Of a stretch of DNA of 64,000 nucleotides, positions 40,430 through 51,420 are shown one piece after another; the first letter of the stretch is position 1, and the number at the start of each line of letters is the position of its first letter. The notes under the pieces were generated by a model. The model worked only from the letters and a program-made list of their open reading frames with translations. It did no database searches and was not told the origin of the DNA. Source of the DNA: Paraburkholderia solisilvae. Lineage in GTDB: Bacteria; Pseudomonadota; Gammaproteobacteria; Burkholderiales; Burkholderiaceae. The position numbers and the translations under genes were made by a program. The DNA is taken from assembly GCF_902859875.1 (NCBI RefSeq), contig NZ_CADIKF010000018.1, positions 57,312-121,311 of the forward strand, in the 5' to 3' direction.

Positions 40430-41626
40430 TCAAACGCCCGCGTTCAGGCCGCGCTCGAGATCCGTGCGAATATCGGCCGCATCCTCCAGACCGACCGCAA
40501 GACGAATCAGCCCTTCGGTAATGCCTGCCGCGGCGCGCGCTTCCGGCGTGATGCGGCTGTGCGTCGTGGTCGCAGGATGCGTGATCGTCGTGCGCGTATC
40601 GCCAAGATTGGCGGTGATCGAGCAGATCTTCGCGTTGTCGATCACGCGCCATGCGCTCGCGCGCTGCGCGTCCGGCGTATCGCCCTTCAGATCGAATGAC
40701 AGGATCGCGCCGCCCGCCTTCTGCTGACGCTTCGCAATCGCGTATTGCGGATGCGATTCGAGGCCCGGATAGAACACGCGCTTCACCGCCGGATGCATTT
40801 CGAGCCAGCGCGCAATCGCCATGGCGTTCGCCGACTGACGCTCGACGCGCAGCGATAGCGTTTCCATTCCCTTCAGTAGCACCCATGCGTTGAACGCGGA
40901 TAGCGTCGGACCGGCGCTGCGCACGAACGGAAACACCTTTTCCATGATGAACTGCTTCGAGCCGACCAGCGCGCCGCCCAGCACGCGGCCCTGGCCGTCG
41001 AGAAACTTCGTCGCGGAATGCATCACGACGTCGGCGCCCAGTTTCAGCGGCTGCTGCAGCGCCGGGCTGCAGAAGCAGTTATCGACGACGAACAGCGCGT
41101 TCGCCGCCTTCGCGATCTTGCCGATCGCTTCGATATCGGCGACTTCGGTCAGCGGGTTCGACGGCGTTTCGAGGAAAAACATTTTCGTTTCCGGACGCAC
41201 CGCGTTTTTCCATGCGTCGAGATCGGTCGGATCGACGAAGGTCGTCGTAATGCCGAACTTGCTGAAGATCTGCGAGAACATGCCGAGCGTCGAACCGAAC
41301 AGGCTCTGCGAGCTGACGAGGTGATCGCCCGCCTGCATCGCCGACATCACCACCGAGAGAATCGCGCTCATTCCCGATGCGGTCGCCATGCACGCCTCAC
41401 CGCCTTCGAGCGCCGCGAGCCGGTCCTGGAACATCGTCACAGTCGGGTTCGTGAAGCGCGAGTACGTGTATGAGTCTTCCGAATTCTTGAAGCGCTCGGC
41501 CGCTTCGGCGGCATTCGCAAACACGAAGCTCGAGGTCAGGAACAGCGCTTCCGAATGCTCGCCAAAGTCGCTGCGCAGCGTGCCCGAACGTACCGCGAGG
41601 GTGTCGAAATTGAAGTTGTCGTCCAT
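40430..41626 (-). CDS. metZ: O-succinylhomoserine sulfhydrylase
   Basis: A 398-residue PLP enzyme of the Cys/Met metabolism family. The PLP lysine is in HSATKFLDGQGRVLGG (about residue 208), and ETPSNPLTEVADI and DRLAALEGGEACMATASGM are typical. It makes homocysteine from O-succinylhomoserine and sulfide, the direct sulfhydrylation route to methionine. It lies downstream of purF as in related genomes, with a terminator between them, so it probably has its own promoter in the ~70 bp before the ATG. Confidence 0.94.
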   Translation of the reverse strand: MDDNFNFDTLAVRSGTLRSDFGEHSEALFLTSSFVFANAAEAAERFKNSEDSYTYSRFTNPTVTMFQDRLAALEGGEACMATASGMSAILSVVMSAMQAGDHLVSSQSLFGSTLGMFSQIFSKFGITTTFVDPTDLDAWKNAVRPETKMFFLETPSNPLTEVADIEAIGKIAKAANALFVVDNCFCSPALQQPLKLGADVVMHSATKFLDGQGRVLGGALVGSKQFIMEKVFPFVRSAGPTLSAFNAWVLLKGMETLSLRVERQSANAMAIARWLEMHPAVKRVFYPGLESHPQYAIAKRQQKAGGAILSFDLKGDTPDAQRASAWRVIDNAKICSITANLGDTRTTITHPATTTHSRITPEARAAAGITEGLIRLAVGLEDAADIRTDLERGLNAGV

Positions 41627-41697
41627 GTTCGTTCTGTTTCCGTTGATTCACGCCGGCTGCCGTTTGCGTTCCGTTTGCATTCTTCCGGCAGCGGCAA

Positions 41698-41731
41698 CAA
41701 AAAGCCCGCTTTGCGTCGGCATAAGCGGGCT
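41698..41731 (-). terminator. Rho-independent terminator after purF
   Basis: On the minus strand a 9-bp stem AGCCCGCTT / AAGCGGGCT with an 11-base loop is followed by TTTTTG. It lies about 140 bp after the purF stop and 70 bp before metZ, and separates the two transcripts. Confidence 0.8.
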
Positions 41732-41869
41732 GTATGTGCGGGAAGCTTCGAGCGTAGGCGGCGCTTTCGCTGACGCCGTTCACTTTAGCTGTTTCGGGTG
41801 GCCCGATCAGGCCGCCCCGCGTCCGCAAGCTGAACTCAAATCGACGCAAGCTCGGATTCTAACACCTCG

Positions 41870-43420
41870 TCATTCGACCGACAGCTGCAAGTGCAGCTGC
41901 GAGCGCGTGGTGCCGCCGTCCATCGCGTCACTCGCTGCATCACGGTCCGATTGCGCGGACGGCGCGAGGCGCGCGAGCTCGACGCCGTCGAGGTATTCGC
42001 TGGTCACATCGCCGGTGATGTAGTTGCCGTCGAAGCACGATGCCTCGAATTCCTTCAGCGCCGGATTGATGTCGCGCACCGCGCTCTTCAGCGCGTCGAC
42101 GTCCTGGTACACCAGATAATCCGCGCCGATCATGCGCGCAACTTCGTCGTCGGAGCGGCCGTGCGCGACCAGTTCGCCGCGCGTCGGCATATCGATGCCG
42201 TACACGTTCGGGTACTTCACCGGCGGCGCCGCCGACGCGAAGATCACCTTGTTCGCGCCCGCATTGCGCGCCATCTGCACGATTTCGTGCGACGTCGTGC
42301 CGCGCACGATCGAATCGTCGACGATCAGCACGTTCTTGCCCTTGAACTCGATGCCCATCGCGTTCAGCTTCTGGCGCACCGACTTCTTGCGTACCGCCTG
42401 GCCCGGCATGATGAACGTGCGGCCCACATAGCGGTTCTTGAAGAAGCCTTCGCGATACTCGACGCCGAGCTTCGCCGCCACCTGCATCGCGGCCGGGCGG
42501 GACGAATCGGGAATCGGCATCACGACATCGATCTTCATATCCGCCGGCAGCACACGTTTGATCTTCTCGGCCAGATAGTCGCCCATGCGCAGACGCGCGT
42601 TGTAAACCGGCACGCCGTCGAGCACCGAATCCGGACGCGCGAGATACACGAGTTCGAAAATGCACGGGTTCAGCGTCGCGTTCGTCGCGCACTGCTGCGC
42701 GTGGAAATTGCCTTCGACGTCGATAAAGATCGCCTCGCCCGGTTGCACGTCACGCACGAATTCGAAGCCGATGCCTTCGAGCGCGACCGACTCCGACGCG
42801 AGCATCCATTCGGTGCCGTGGTCGGTTTCGAGCTTGCCGATGCACAGCGGACGGATGCCGAACGGATCGCGGAAACCGACGAGGCCGTAGTCCGCGATCA
42901 GCGAGACGATCGCGTACGAGCCGCGCACCCGCCGATGCACGCCCGACACGGCCTTGAACAGCGCCGGCGGGTCGAGCTGCAGACCGGAGCTCGCGAGCTG
43001 CAATTCGTGCGCGAACACGTTGAGCAGCACTTCGGTATCGGAATTCGTATTGATGTGGCGGCGATCGACGCGGAACATCTCGTCTTTCAACTGCGGCCAG
43101 TTGGTCAGGTTGCCGTTGTGCGCGAGGATGATGCCGAACGGCGCGTTCACGTAGAACGGCTGCGCTTCCTCCTCGCTCGACGCGGAACCCGCCGTCGGGT
43201 AGCGCACCTGGCCGATGCCGATCGTGCCGGGCAGACTGCGCATGTTGCGCGTGCGGAACACGTCGCGCACCATGCCGTTCGCCTTGTGCATATGGAAGTT
43301 GCTGCCGTCCGCCGTTGCGATGCCGGCAGCGTCCTGACCGCGGTGCTGCAGGAGCAGCAGGCTGTCATAGATTAGCTGGTTGACCGGGGATTGGGAAACT
43401 ACGCCTACGATGCCGCACAT
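41870..43420 (-). CDS. purF: Amidophosphoribosyltransferase
   Basis: A 516-residue enzyme for the first step of purine synthesis (PRPP + Gln to phosphoribosylamine). It starts MCGIVGVVS, so Cys2 becomes the N-terminal nucleophile of the glutaminase domain after Met removal; no propeptide is present. The PRPP-binding motif is VLIVDDSIVRGTTS (about residues 370-383). AAGGA lies upstream of the ATG. It follows cvpA by about 110 bp, as in E. coli dedD-cvpA-purF. Confidence 0.97.
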   Translation of the reverse strand: MCGIVGVVSQSPVNQLIYDSLLLLQHRGQDAAGIATADGSNFHMHKANGMVRDVFRTRNMRSLPGTIGIGQVRYPTAGSASSEEEAQPFYVNAPFGIILAHNGNLTNWPQLKDEMFRVDRRHINTNSDTEVLLNVFAHELQLASSGLQLDPPALFKAVSGVHRRVRGSYAIVSLIADYGLVGFRDPFGIRPLCIGKLETDHGTEWMLASESVALEGIGFEFVRDVQPGEAIFIDVEGNFHAQQCATNATLNPCIFELVYLARPDSVLDGVPVYNARLRMGDYLAEKIKRVLPADMKIDVVMPIPDSSRPAAMQVAAKLGVEYREGFFKNRYVGRTFIMPGQAVRKKSVRQKLNAMGIEFKGKNVLIVDDSIVRGTTSHEIVQMARNAGANKVIFASAAPPVKYPNVYGIDMPTRGELVAHGRSDDEVARMIGADYLVYQDVDALKSAVRDINPALKEFEASCFDGNYITGDVTSEYLDGVELARLAPSAQSDRDAASDAMDGGTTRSQLHLQLSVE

Positions 43421-43530
43421 GGCATGTCCTTCAAAGGTACGAAATTCGTTACGGCGGCCGGCTCGCGCCTGCCATTGCCGCGCTTCGCGAAACCGGTTGG
43501 ACCCGATCGCCGCTCGCCGGCTCTGATCCG

Positions 43531-44025
43531 CTATACGCGGACGTACGCGGCAATCGCGTCGGGAAGCAACGGCTTCAACTCACGCACGCCCTGCTCCGCA
43601 TACGGCCGCAGCAACGCATTGCGCCAGAATTCCTGCTGGGGCAGTTCGGTCAAGCCCGCGAGAGCGACCAGAATCAGCACCAGAATGACCCCGCGCAGGA
43701 GGCCGAACATCAATCCGAGCGAGCGATCGATACCGCTCAACCCCGACACCTGCACCAGCCGGCTGAGCAAGGCGTTGGCCACGCCCGCCACCAGCATCAC
43801 GCCGATCACGATGAGCGCAAACGCGAGCAGCCACTGGGTCAACGCGCCGCCTGGCCAATGCTCCGGCATGTACGGTACGACGAAGCTGACAAAGCGACAG
43901 GCAATCAGAAATGCCGCGATCCAGCCGATCAACCCGAAAATCTCGGACAGAAAGCCGCGCCACGTGCCGCGCAGCGCCGACAGCGCAATCACCGCCATAA
44001 CAGCGTAGTCGAACGCAGTGAACAT
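43531..44025 (-). CDS. cvpA: CvpA family membrane protein
   Basis: A 164-residue inner-membrane protein with about four membrane segments, starting MFTAFDYAVMAVIALSALRG and containing FLSEIFGLIGWIAAFLIA. The name comes from colicin V production; later work on the family links it to envelope robustness. A GTG codon precedes the ATG (44026-44028) and could also be used. It starts 7 bp after the SPOR protein stop and sits before purF in the conserved order. Confidence 0.9.
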   Translation of the reverse strand: MFTAFDYAVMAVIALSALRGTWRGFLSEIFGLIGWIAAFLIACRFVSFVVPYMPEHWPGGALTQWLLAFALIVIGVMLVAGVANALLSRLVQVSGLSGIDRSLGLMFGLLRGVILVLILVALAGLTELPQQEFWRNALLRPYAEQGVRELKPLLPDAIAAYVRV

Positions 44026-44032
44026 CACCGGC

Positions 44033-45028
44033 TTATTGGGCCGAACCGTTGTTCGCGCCCGACGTCAAGCCGACTTCGCGAACCTTCGCGATGGCCGCCG
44101 ACGCCGCGGCGCGGTCCGCGAACGGACCTGCGCGCAATAGCGTGTGCACCGAGCCGTCGGCCTGTTTCCGGCGCTCGGTATATGCGGGTACGCCCGCTGC
44201 TTTCAACCTGGCGGCCCAGTTGCGGGCGCTCGCGTCATCGGGGAACGAACCCAGTTGCACCGCGAAGCGGCTGCCCGGAGGCGCCGCCGGCGTGCCGGAA
44301 TCGGTCTGCGCCGCGGTTGCGCTTTGCGTGGTGTTTTGGGTCGTGCTTTGTCTTGCGTTCGCGGCGGTTTCGGCCGCCGACGATCTGGCGGGTGTGCTCG
44401 CCGCCGCGGCGGTCTGGCCAGACTTCGCGGCCGGTTTAGCCGCCGTGGGCGCGGTGTTCGCTGCCGTGACTGGCGCTTGTTGCCATTTGCCAGAAGCTTG
44501 TGTTTGAGCCTGCGCTTGTGCTGTTGCCGCGTCTTGCGTCGCCGTGTGGCCGGACGAACCGGCTGCGGCAGTCGCCCGCGCTGACGAGGCCGACAGACTC
44601 GACGCGCCCTGCACGCCTGCCGTCGCGCCGGTGCCGGTTTCCGCCGGCACGGCCGGATTGTCAGGCGCGACGCCCGCCTGGGTGTCTTGCGGATCCTGCG
44701 TGCGCGCCCGCGACACGGGGCGGCTCGGAATATCGATTGAAATATCGTCGGTGACGGGTTTCGGGTGCGAATCGAGCACCATCGGCAGAATGACGACTGC
44801 CGCGACGACCAGCGCAATTGCGCCGACGAGGCGTCGGCGCGCCCGCTGCTTTTCCGGCAAGGTGGGATCGAGCAGCATCGCATCCGCGTCGCCGGCCCGT
44901 TCGGCACGCCGGGTCCGTCTTTCGACGCGCTCGCTACGATCGACCCCGCTTGAGCCCCGTTTAGAACTGGTAGGTGCGCCGCGCCGATTGGACGCGTCGT
45001 CTTTTTTGCCGAACGAGAAAATTCCCAT
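44033..45028 (-). CDS. dedD: SPOR domain cell-division-type protein
   Basis: A 331-residue bitopic protein. There is a basic cytoplasmic N-terminus, one membrane segment (about residues 68-85, GAIALVVAAVVILPMVL) and a long Ala/Thr/Gln-rich periplasmic linker (about residues 115-250). The C-terminal SPOR domain reads SRFAVQLGSFPDDASARNWA to LLRAGPFADRAAASAAI. SPOR domains bind denuded septal peptidoglycan. The folC-dedD-cvpA-purF order matches E. coli, which supports the DedD name. AAGG lies six bases before the ATG. Confidence 0.88.
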   Translation of the reverse strand: MGIFSFGKKDDASNRRGAPTSSKRGSSGVDRSERVERRTRRAERAGDADAMLLDPTLPEKQRARRRLVGAIALVVAAVVILPMVLDSHPKPVTDDISIDIPSRPVSRARTQDPQDTQAGVAPDNPAVPAETGTGATAGVQGASSLSASSARATAAAGSSGHTATQDAATAQAQAQTQASGKWQQAPVTAANTAPTAAKPAAKSGQTAAAASTPARSSAAETAANARQSTTQNTTQSATAAQTDSGTPAAPPGSRFAVQLGSFPDDASARNWAARLKAAGVPAYTERRKQADGSVHTLLRAGPFADRAAASAAIAKVREVGLTSGANNGSAQ

Positions 45029-45056
45029 GGATGCCTTGGTTCGAGGCTGCCCGCGT

Positions 45057-46367
45057 TCAGTGTTGCTGCGATTTCCGATAGGCCATCACACCCGCAACGG
45101 TAAAGAAACTGCCGAAGACCACGATTCTATCATTGCCGGACGCCCGTTTTAGCGCATCCTGAAAAGCTTCCGAGGGTGAAGCAAAGCGGGTGATGCTGCT
45201 GTCCGGACCGTCGCCGATACCGGCATCGTGCAGCGTGCGCTCCAGTTCCACCGCCGAGGCGCCGCGCGGCGTCGGCAGGTCGGTCACGCACCAGTGGTCG
45301 ACTTCATCCTTCAGATGAGCGACCACGCTGGCGATGTCTTTATCTCGCATGGACCCGAACACCACGTAAGTGTACGGAAAATAGCCCATATTGCCGAGAT
45401 TTTGCGCGAGTACGGCCGCAGCGTGCGGGTTGTGGCCGACGTCGAGCACAATGGACGGCTTGCCGGGCAACACTTGGAAGCGGCCGGGCAACTCGACGTT
45501 CGCAAGGCCGAGACGGATGTCCTGCGCGGAGACCGGCAGCCGGTCGCGCAGCGCTTCGAGCCCTGCGAGCGCCGCCGATGTGTTGATCAGCTGGTTCGCA
45601 CCGCGTAGCGCCGGATACGCGAGCGCCGAGCGCCGCAGCGTGCGGCCCACGTAATTCCACTGCTGACGCTCGCTGCCCGCCTGCCCTTCGTAGCGGAAAT
45701 CCCGCCCGAACAACCATAGATCCGCGCCGATCGTCTGCGCATGATCGATCAACGTCTGCGGCGGCAGCGGGTCGGCGCAAATCGCCGGCTTGCCCGCGCG
45801 GAAAATGCCGGCCTTCTCGAACGCGATTTTCTCGCGCGTATCGCCGAGGTATTCGGTGTGATCGATGTCGATGCTCGTGATGATCGCGCAATCGGTATCG
45901 AGGATATTGACCGCGTCGAGGCGGCCGCCGAGGCCCACTTCCATGATCACCGCGTCGAGGCCGCGCGATGCGAACAGCTGCATGATCGCGAGCGTCGTGA
46001 ACTCGAAGTAGGTGAGCGACGGCGGATCGGCGAGGCTCGTGCGCGCCTTTTCGACGGCTTCGAAGTGTGGAAGCAGTTCGGCGTCGCTGGCAAGCTGGCC
46101 GTTCACGCGCGCACGCTCGTTGAACGCCAGCAGATGCGGCGACGTGTGGCAGCCGACCGTATAGCCGGCGCGCAGCAGGATCGACTCGAGAATCGCGCAG
46201 GTCGACCCTTTACCGTTGGTGCCGCCGACGGTGATCACCGGGCACGCGAACGTCAACTGCAAGGCATCGCGGACCCGGCTGATCCGCTCGAGGCCCATAT
46301 CGATGCCGACGGGATGCGCAGTTTCGAGATGCGTGAGCCACGCGTTGAGGGTGGGGAATGTGGTCAT
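45057..46367 (-). CDS. folC: Folylpolyglutamate synthase / dihydrofolate synthase
   Basis: A 436-residue Mur-ligase-type enzyme. It adds Glu to dihydropteroate and then further Glu residues to folates. The P-loop is VGGTNGKGSTCAILES (about residues 48-63), with further motifs FEFTTLAIMQLFA and DHTEYLGDT. The ATG at 46365-46367 (MTTFPTLNAW) is preferred because the longer frame begins with a TTG and adds nine unconserved residues. It lies between accD and dedD on one strand. Confidence 0.94.
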   Translation of the reverse strand: MTTFPTLNAWLTHLETAHPVGIDMGLERISRVRDALQLTFACPVITVGGTNGKGSTCAILESILLRAGYTVGCHTSPHLLAFNERARVNGQLASDAELLPHFEAVEKARTSLADPPSLTYFEFTTLAIMQLFASRGLDAVIMEVGLGGRLDAVNILDTDCAIITSIDIDHTEYLGDTREKIAFEKAGIFRAGKPAICADPLPPQTLIDHAQTIGADLWLFGRDFRYEGQAGSERQQWNYVGRTLRRSALAYPALRGANQLINTSAALAGLEALRDRLPVSAQDIRLGLANVELPGRFQVLPGKPSIVLDVGHNPHAAAVLAQNLGNMGYFPYTYVVFGSMRDKDIASVVAHLKDEVDHWCVTDLPTPRGASAVELERTLHDAGIGDGPDSSITRFASPSEAFQDALKRASGNDRIVVFGSFFTVAGVMAYRKSQQH

Positions 46368-46410
46368 CGGATGAAACGGAAGTGCGGGTCGCAAATTATC
46401 CCGGAAACGA

Positions 46411-46445
46411 CAACGCGCCGCTTGACTGCCGTCAGCGGCGCGTTG
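46411..46445 (-). terminator. Strong hairpin between accD and folC
   Basis: A perfect 12-bp stem CAACGCGCCGCT / AGCGGCGCGTTG with an 11-base loop, about 150 bp after the accD stop. The bases that follow on the minus strand (TCGTTTCC) are only weakly T-rich. It may attenuate transcription or protect RNA ends rather than fully terminate. Confidence 0.5.
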
Positions 46446-46591
46446 TTCTGTCGCGGCGGCGCAGCGCCGCTATCTGCTTGCTTGTGTGCACGCCGGGCGC
46501 AATCGCACGCATGCGTCGCCGTCTCCAGCACCAGCGCTATCGCGGTTATTCGCGCCGCGTCGCACAACCCAACGGCGGCGCCTTCGCGAAA

Positions 46592-47464
<873 letters not shown>

Positions 47465-47557
47465 ATTGATTTTCTCCGGGTCTTCAGGACGCTTTATCGC
47501 ACGATATGCGCATAAAGCGTTCCGATGACCGATTTCTACTGTTGGTCGGTGGCGTGA

Positions 47558-48382
47558 TCAGGCGCCTGTGCGAGCGCCTGCGCCGATCGCGTCGATGGCC
47601 TGACGGATTTCCCTGATAAAGCGGGTCAGCGCTTCAGCGGCGGCGTCGGGGGCCGCGTCTTCGAGCAGATTGACGATCCGGCTGCCGATCACGACCGCAT
47701 CCGAGATTTCCGCCACTGCACGCGCCGATTGCGCATCGCGAATGCCGAATCCGACTCCGACCGGCAGCGGCACCCGCGACTTGATGGCCGGGATTTTACC
47801 TGCAATATCAAGAACGTCCAGATGCGCCGCACCGGTCACACCTTTCAACGACACGTAATACACGTAGCCGCTCGCGATGCGGCCGACCGCGGCGATGCGC
47901 TCGTCGGTCGATGTCGGCGCGAGCAGGAAGATCGGATCGATGCCGGCCGCCTTCATTGTGTCGGCGAACGGTGCGCACTCTTCGGGCGGATAGTCGACTA
48001 CCAGCACGCCGTCCACGCCGGCTTCTTTTGCGGCTTTGGCGAACGCGTCGGCGCCGATCCGCTCGATCGGGTTCGCGTAGCCCATCAGCACGATCGGCGT
48101 TTTGTCGTCGCGCTCGCGAAAGCGCTTCACGTCGGCCAGCACGTCGCGCAGCGTGACGCCCTTGGCGAGCGCGCGCTCCGACGAACGCTGGATGACGGGG
48201 CCGTCCGCCATCGGGTCGGAGAACGGCACGCCGAGTTCGATCACATCCGCACCGCCTGCGACGAGCGCATGCATGAATTCGACGGTGCGCGCCGGATCGG
48301 GATCGCCCGCGGTGATGAACGGGATCAGCCCTTTGCGCTTCTGTGCGGCCAATGCCGCAAATATCTGGTTAATTCGGGACAT
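47558..48382 (-). CDS. trpA: Tryptophan synthase alpha subunit
   Basis: A 274-residue TIM barrel. It cleaves indole-3-glycerol phosphate and channels indole to TrpB. The catalytic Glu is in [19 protein letters not shown] and the Asp in the same motif; VDYPPEEC and GVGFGIRDA are phosphate-side motifs. ATG 48380-48382 ([11 protein letters not shown]) is preferred over the TTG two codons upstream. It is separated from trpB by the DNA methyltransferase gene. Confidence 0.96.
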   Translation of the reverse strand: MSRINQIFAALAAQKRKGLIPFITAGDPDPARTVEFMHALVAGGADVIELGVPFSDPMADGPVIQRSSERALAKGVTLRDVLADVKRFRERDDKTPIVLMGYANPIERIGADAFAKAAKEAGVDGVLVVDYPPEECAPFADTMKAAGIDPIFLLAPTSTDERIAAVGRIASGYVYYVSLKGVTGAAHLDVLDIAGKIPAIKSRVPLPVGVGFGIRDAQSARAVAEISDAVVIGSRIVNLLEDAAPDAAAEALTRFIREIRQAIDAIGAGARTGA

Positions 48383-48471
48383 ATTCAATTTTCTCGAAGT
48401 CGATTGACTGCGCTTTTGCCGGCGGCATGGCCAGCCTCGGGTTTGCGGTTGTTTCGGGCGGCTGGATCAGC

Positions 48472-49422
48472 TCAAACCGCCGCCACCGACGCAACCGATG
48501 CCGCCGCCAAACTGACGCGTTCTCGCGCTATCGCGCAGTAACTTTCGTTAATTTCATAGCCAACGAACTGGCGCTGCTGCCGCGCGCAGGCAACCGCGGT
48601 GGTGCCGCTCCCCATGAACGGATCGAGCACGCGGCCGCCCGGCGGGCAACTCGCGAGCACCATCCGCTCGACGATCTCCAACGGCTTTTGCGTCGGATGC
48701 GCGACCCGCTCGGCATGTTGCCGATGCAGGCGCGACACCGACCAGACGTCTTTGGGGTTGTAGCCCATCTCGAGCCACTTGCTGCCTTCGAACAACTTGC
48801 GCGAACGCGCCTTCTTCGTGACCGCATCGTACGGGATACGGACGGGATCGAGATCGAAGTAATAATCTTTCGACAGCGCGAAGAGACCGATGTTGTCGTG
48901 CACCGACGTGAAACGCCGCGTGGTGCCGCCCATGCTCGGCACGCGCCGGTCCCAGATGATCTCGTTGACCATCGTGAGCTTCGTCTTCAGAAAGCAGAAG
49001 ATTTCCGGCGCGTACTGCCACGTGCAAAAGATATACAGCGAACCGGACGGCTTGAGCTTCGGAACAGCCAGTTCCAGCCACTCGCGCGTCCATGCGAGAA
49101 AATCGTCGCCCGAACGCATGTCCGAATCGTTGCCGTAGTCCTTGCCGAGCCCGTACGGCGGATCGGCGAGGATCAGGTCGATCGACTGGTCCGGCAGGTT
49201 CGCCGCATCGGTCAGGAAATCGCGGTTGCGAAGTTCGATCGTAGCCGGCGTCGGCAGCAGCTGCGCGGGGACGGCGGCCTGCATAACCGGGGAGCGCTCG
49301 TGCGCCACCCGCGGTTGCGCATCCGGCTGCGCCATAGGCACAGGAGCGGCCGGCGCCGCTTGCCCCGTCTCTGCCGCAGCCGTGTCGAGCGCCGGTTGCG
49401 ATTCGTCGAACTCGTCGCGCAT
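48472..49422 (-). CDS. Orphan site-specific DNA methyltransferase in the trp operon
   Basis: A 316-residue amino-methyltransferase. Motif IV DPPYGLG (about residue 86) comes before the SAM-binding motif I DPFMGSGTTAVAC (about residue 275), the beta-class order, which usually methylates adenine N6 or cytosine N4. The first ~60 residues are low in complexity. ATG 49420-49422 (MRDEFDESQ) is chosen; the frame further upstream lies over trpB. It starts 11 bp after trpB, ahead of trpA, and no restriction endonuclease is nearby. From memory, an orthologue at the trp locus of B. cenocepacia methylates GTWWAC; this was not checked here. Confidence 0.9.
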   Translation of the reverse strand: MRDEFDESQPALDTAAAETGQAAPAAPVPMAQPDAQPRVAHERSPVMQAAVPAQLLPTPATIELRNRDFLTDAANLPDQSIDLILADPPYGLGKDYGNDSDMRSGDDFLAWTREWLELAVPKLKPSGSLYIFCTWQYAPEIFCFLKTKLTMVNEIIWDRRVPSMGGTTRRFTSVHDNIGLFALSKDYYFDLDPVRIPYDAVTKKARSRKLFEGSKWLEMGYNPKDVWSVSRLHRQHAERVAHPTQKPLEIVERMVLASCPPGGRVLDPFMGSGTTAVACARQQRQFVGYEINESYCAIARERVSLAAASVASVAAV

Positions 49423-49433
49423 CACCGCGGCGC

Positions 49434-50627
49434 TCAGAACTTGATACCCGATCGCTCGGCGACCGTGTGCATGTCCTTGTCGCCGCGGCCCGACAGGTTG
49501 ACCAGCAGGATCTTGTCCTTCGGCAGCGTCGGCGCGAGTTTGGTCGCATACGCAAGCGCGTGGCTCGATTCGAGCGCCGGGATGATGCCTTCGATCCGGC
49601 AGCAATCGTGGAACGCCTTCAGCGCTTCTTCGTCGGTGATGCTGACGTATTGCGCGCGGCCGCTATCTTTGAGCCACGCGTGCTCGGGGCCCACACCCGG
49701 GTAGTCGAGACCCGCCGAGATCGAATGCGTCTCGATGATCTGCCCGTTTTCGTCCTGCAGCAGATACGTGCGGTTACCGTGCAGCACGCCCGGCGTGCCG
49801 CCGGTCAGCGACGCGGCGTGACGCCCGGTGTCGATGCCGTCGCCGGCCGCTTCCACACCGATCAGTTGCACCGATTTGTCGTCAATATACGGGTAAAAGA
49901 TGCCCATCGCGTTCGAACCACCGCCAATGCACGCGATTACCGAATCCGGCTGGCGGCCGGCGAGTTCGGGCATCTGCACCTTGCATTCGTCGCCGATCAC
50001 GCGCTGGAAGTCGCGCACCATCATCGGATACGGGTGCGGGCCGGCCACCGTGCCGATGATGTAGAAGGTGTTTTCGACGTTGGTCACCCAGTCGCGCATT
50101 GCTTCGTTCAGCGCATCTTTCAGCGTGCGCGAGCCGGATTCGACCGGCACCACCGTCGCGCCAAGCAGCTTCATGCGGTACACGTTCGCGGCCTGACGAT
50201 GGACATCTTCCACGCCCATATAAACCACGCATTCCATACCGAAGCGCGCCGCAATCGTCGCGGTCGCCACGCCGTGCTGGCCGGCGCCCGTTTCCGCGAT
50301 CACACGCGGCTTGCCCATGCGTTTGGCGAGCAGCGCCTGGCCGATCACGTTGTTCACCTTGTGGGCGCCGGTATGGTTCAAGTCCTCGCGCTTCAGATAA
50401 ATCTGCGCGCCGCCGAGCAGTTGGCTCCAGCGCTGCGCGTGATAAATCGGCGAAGGACGGCCGACGAAGTGCTTCAGTTCGCGCTGATATTCGGCGATGA
50501 AGTCTGCGTCTTTCTGGGATTTCTCGTATGCGATGCGCAGTTCTTCGAGCGCATGCATCAAGGTTTCGGCGACGAACACGCCGCCATATTGGCCGAAATG
50601 GCCTCGTTCATCAGGTAAATTGTACAT
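49434..50627 (-). CDS. trpB: Tryptophan synthase beta subunit
   Basis: A 397-residue PLP enzyme that condenses indole with Ser to Trp. The PLP lysine is in [10 protein letters not shown] (about residue 88) and the phosphate loop is [22 protein letters not shown] forms the substrate carboxylate site. It begins [16 protein letters not shown], typical for the family. It follows trpF by 58 bp and precedes the methyltransferase by 11 bp. Confidence 0.97.
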   Translation of the reverse strand: MYNLPDERGHFGQYGGVFVAETLMHALEELRIAYEKSQKDADFIAEYQRELKHFVGRPSPIYHAQRWSQLLGGAQIYLKREDLNHTGAHKVNNVIGQALLAKRMGKPRVIAETGAGQHGVATATIAARFGMECVVYMGVEDVHRQAANVYRMKLLGATVVPVESGSRTLKDALNEAMRDWVTNVENTFYIIGTVAGPHPYPMMVRDFQRVIGDECKVQMPELAGRQPDSVIACIGGGSNAMGIFYPYIDDKSVQLIGVEAAGDGIDTGRHAASLTGGTPGVLHGNRTYLLQDENGQIIETHSISAGLDYPGVGPEHAWLKDSGRAQYVSITDEEALKAFHDCCRIEGIIPALESSHALAYATKLAPTLPKDKILLVNLSGRGDKDMHTVAERSGIKF

Positions 50628-50685
50628 ATCGTCACTCGCTTCAGTATGCCGGGCCGGCGTTCATTGAACGCTTGCCGGGCCTGAA

Positions 50686-51420
50686 TCATCCAGCGTCCGC
50701 TTGTCGAACCGCGTGTACGAACGCCGCCATTCGGGCGTGGTCCTTCACGCCCTTGGCGCCCACCACTTCGATGCCGCTCGAGACATCGACCGCGTACGGG
50801 CGCACGCGACGTATCGCTTCACCGACGTTTTGCGCGTTCAACCCACCACTCAAAACGGCCCGACGCGCGAGCTCTGCTGGAATAAGTGACCAATCGAAAA
50901 CCTTCCCGCCGCCGCCATAGCCCTCGACATGGGTGTCGAATAACAGACCGCTGGCAGCCGAATAGTTGAGGGCCGATTTTACCAAATCGCCCGGTTGAGT
51001 ATCAGGCCCTACCCGGAGTGCGCGCAACCATGGCAAACCCGCGACGCCGGCAAGCGACTCGCACTGGTCCGGCGTCTCGTCGCCATGGAATTGCAGCAAC
51101 GAGAGCGGCACGTTGCAGACGACCTCGCGCAGCCAGTCCGGCGTCGCGTTGACGAACAGTCCGACCACCGAAAGAAACGGCGGTATGTTGCGCGTCAGTT
51201 CGACGGCTTGCGCGACGCTGAGGGAACGCGGGCTCGGCGGATAGAACACGAAGCCGATTGCGTCGGCGCCGAGTTCGACCGCGCATTCGATGTCCGACGG
51301 CTTCGACAGTCCGCACAGCTTGATCCGCGTGCGGTGCGGCGCGGTGCCCGGACAGGTCGAATCCGCGGTGTCGGCGTTGGTTGCGCCGGCATTCGCCGGC
51401 TGGCTCGAGGTTGCGTTCAT
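50686..51420 (-). CDS. trpF: Phosphoribosylanthranilate isomerase
   Basis: A 244-residue TIM barrel for the third Trp step. The general base Cys is in [13 protein letters not shown] (about residue 36) and the acid Asp in [25 protein letters not shown] forms the phosphate site. A low-complexity leader of ~30 residues ([20 protein letters not shown]) precedes the domain. The ATG at 51418-51420 overlaps the truA stop (ATGA), so it is translationally coupled to truA. Confidence 0.95.
   Translation of the reverse strand: MNATSSQPANAGATNADTADSTCPGTAPHRTRIKLCGLSKPSDIECAVELGADAIGFVFYPPSPRSLSVAQAVELTRNIPPFLSVVGLFVNATPDWLREVVCNVPLSLLQFHGDETPDQCESLAGVAGLPWLRALRVGPDTQPGDLVKSALNYSAASGLLFDTHVEGYGGGGKVFDWSLIPAELARRAVLSGGLNAQNVGEAIRRVRPYAVDVSSGIEVVGAKGVKDHARMAAFVHAVRQADAG

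Noticed and set aside
40017..40727. Leu/Phe-rich or (other strand) Lys-rich repeat proteins across the minisatellite
   Set aside because: A 17-bp repeat is open in every frame and produces these periodic peptides automatically. The frames run into metZ on the wrong strand.
41627..41869. SAM-type riboswitch before metZ
   Set aside because: The only structure seen is a simple T-tailed hairpin next to purF; no conserved SAM aptamer core was recognised.
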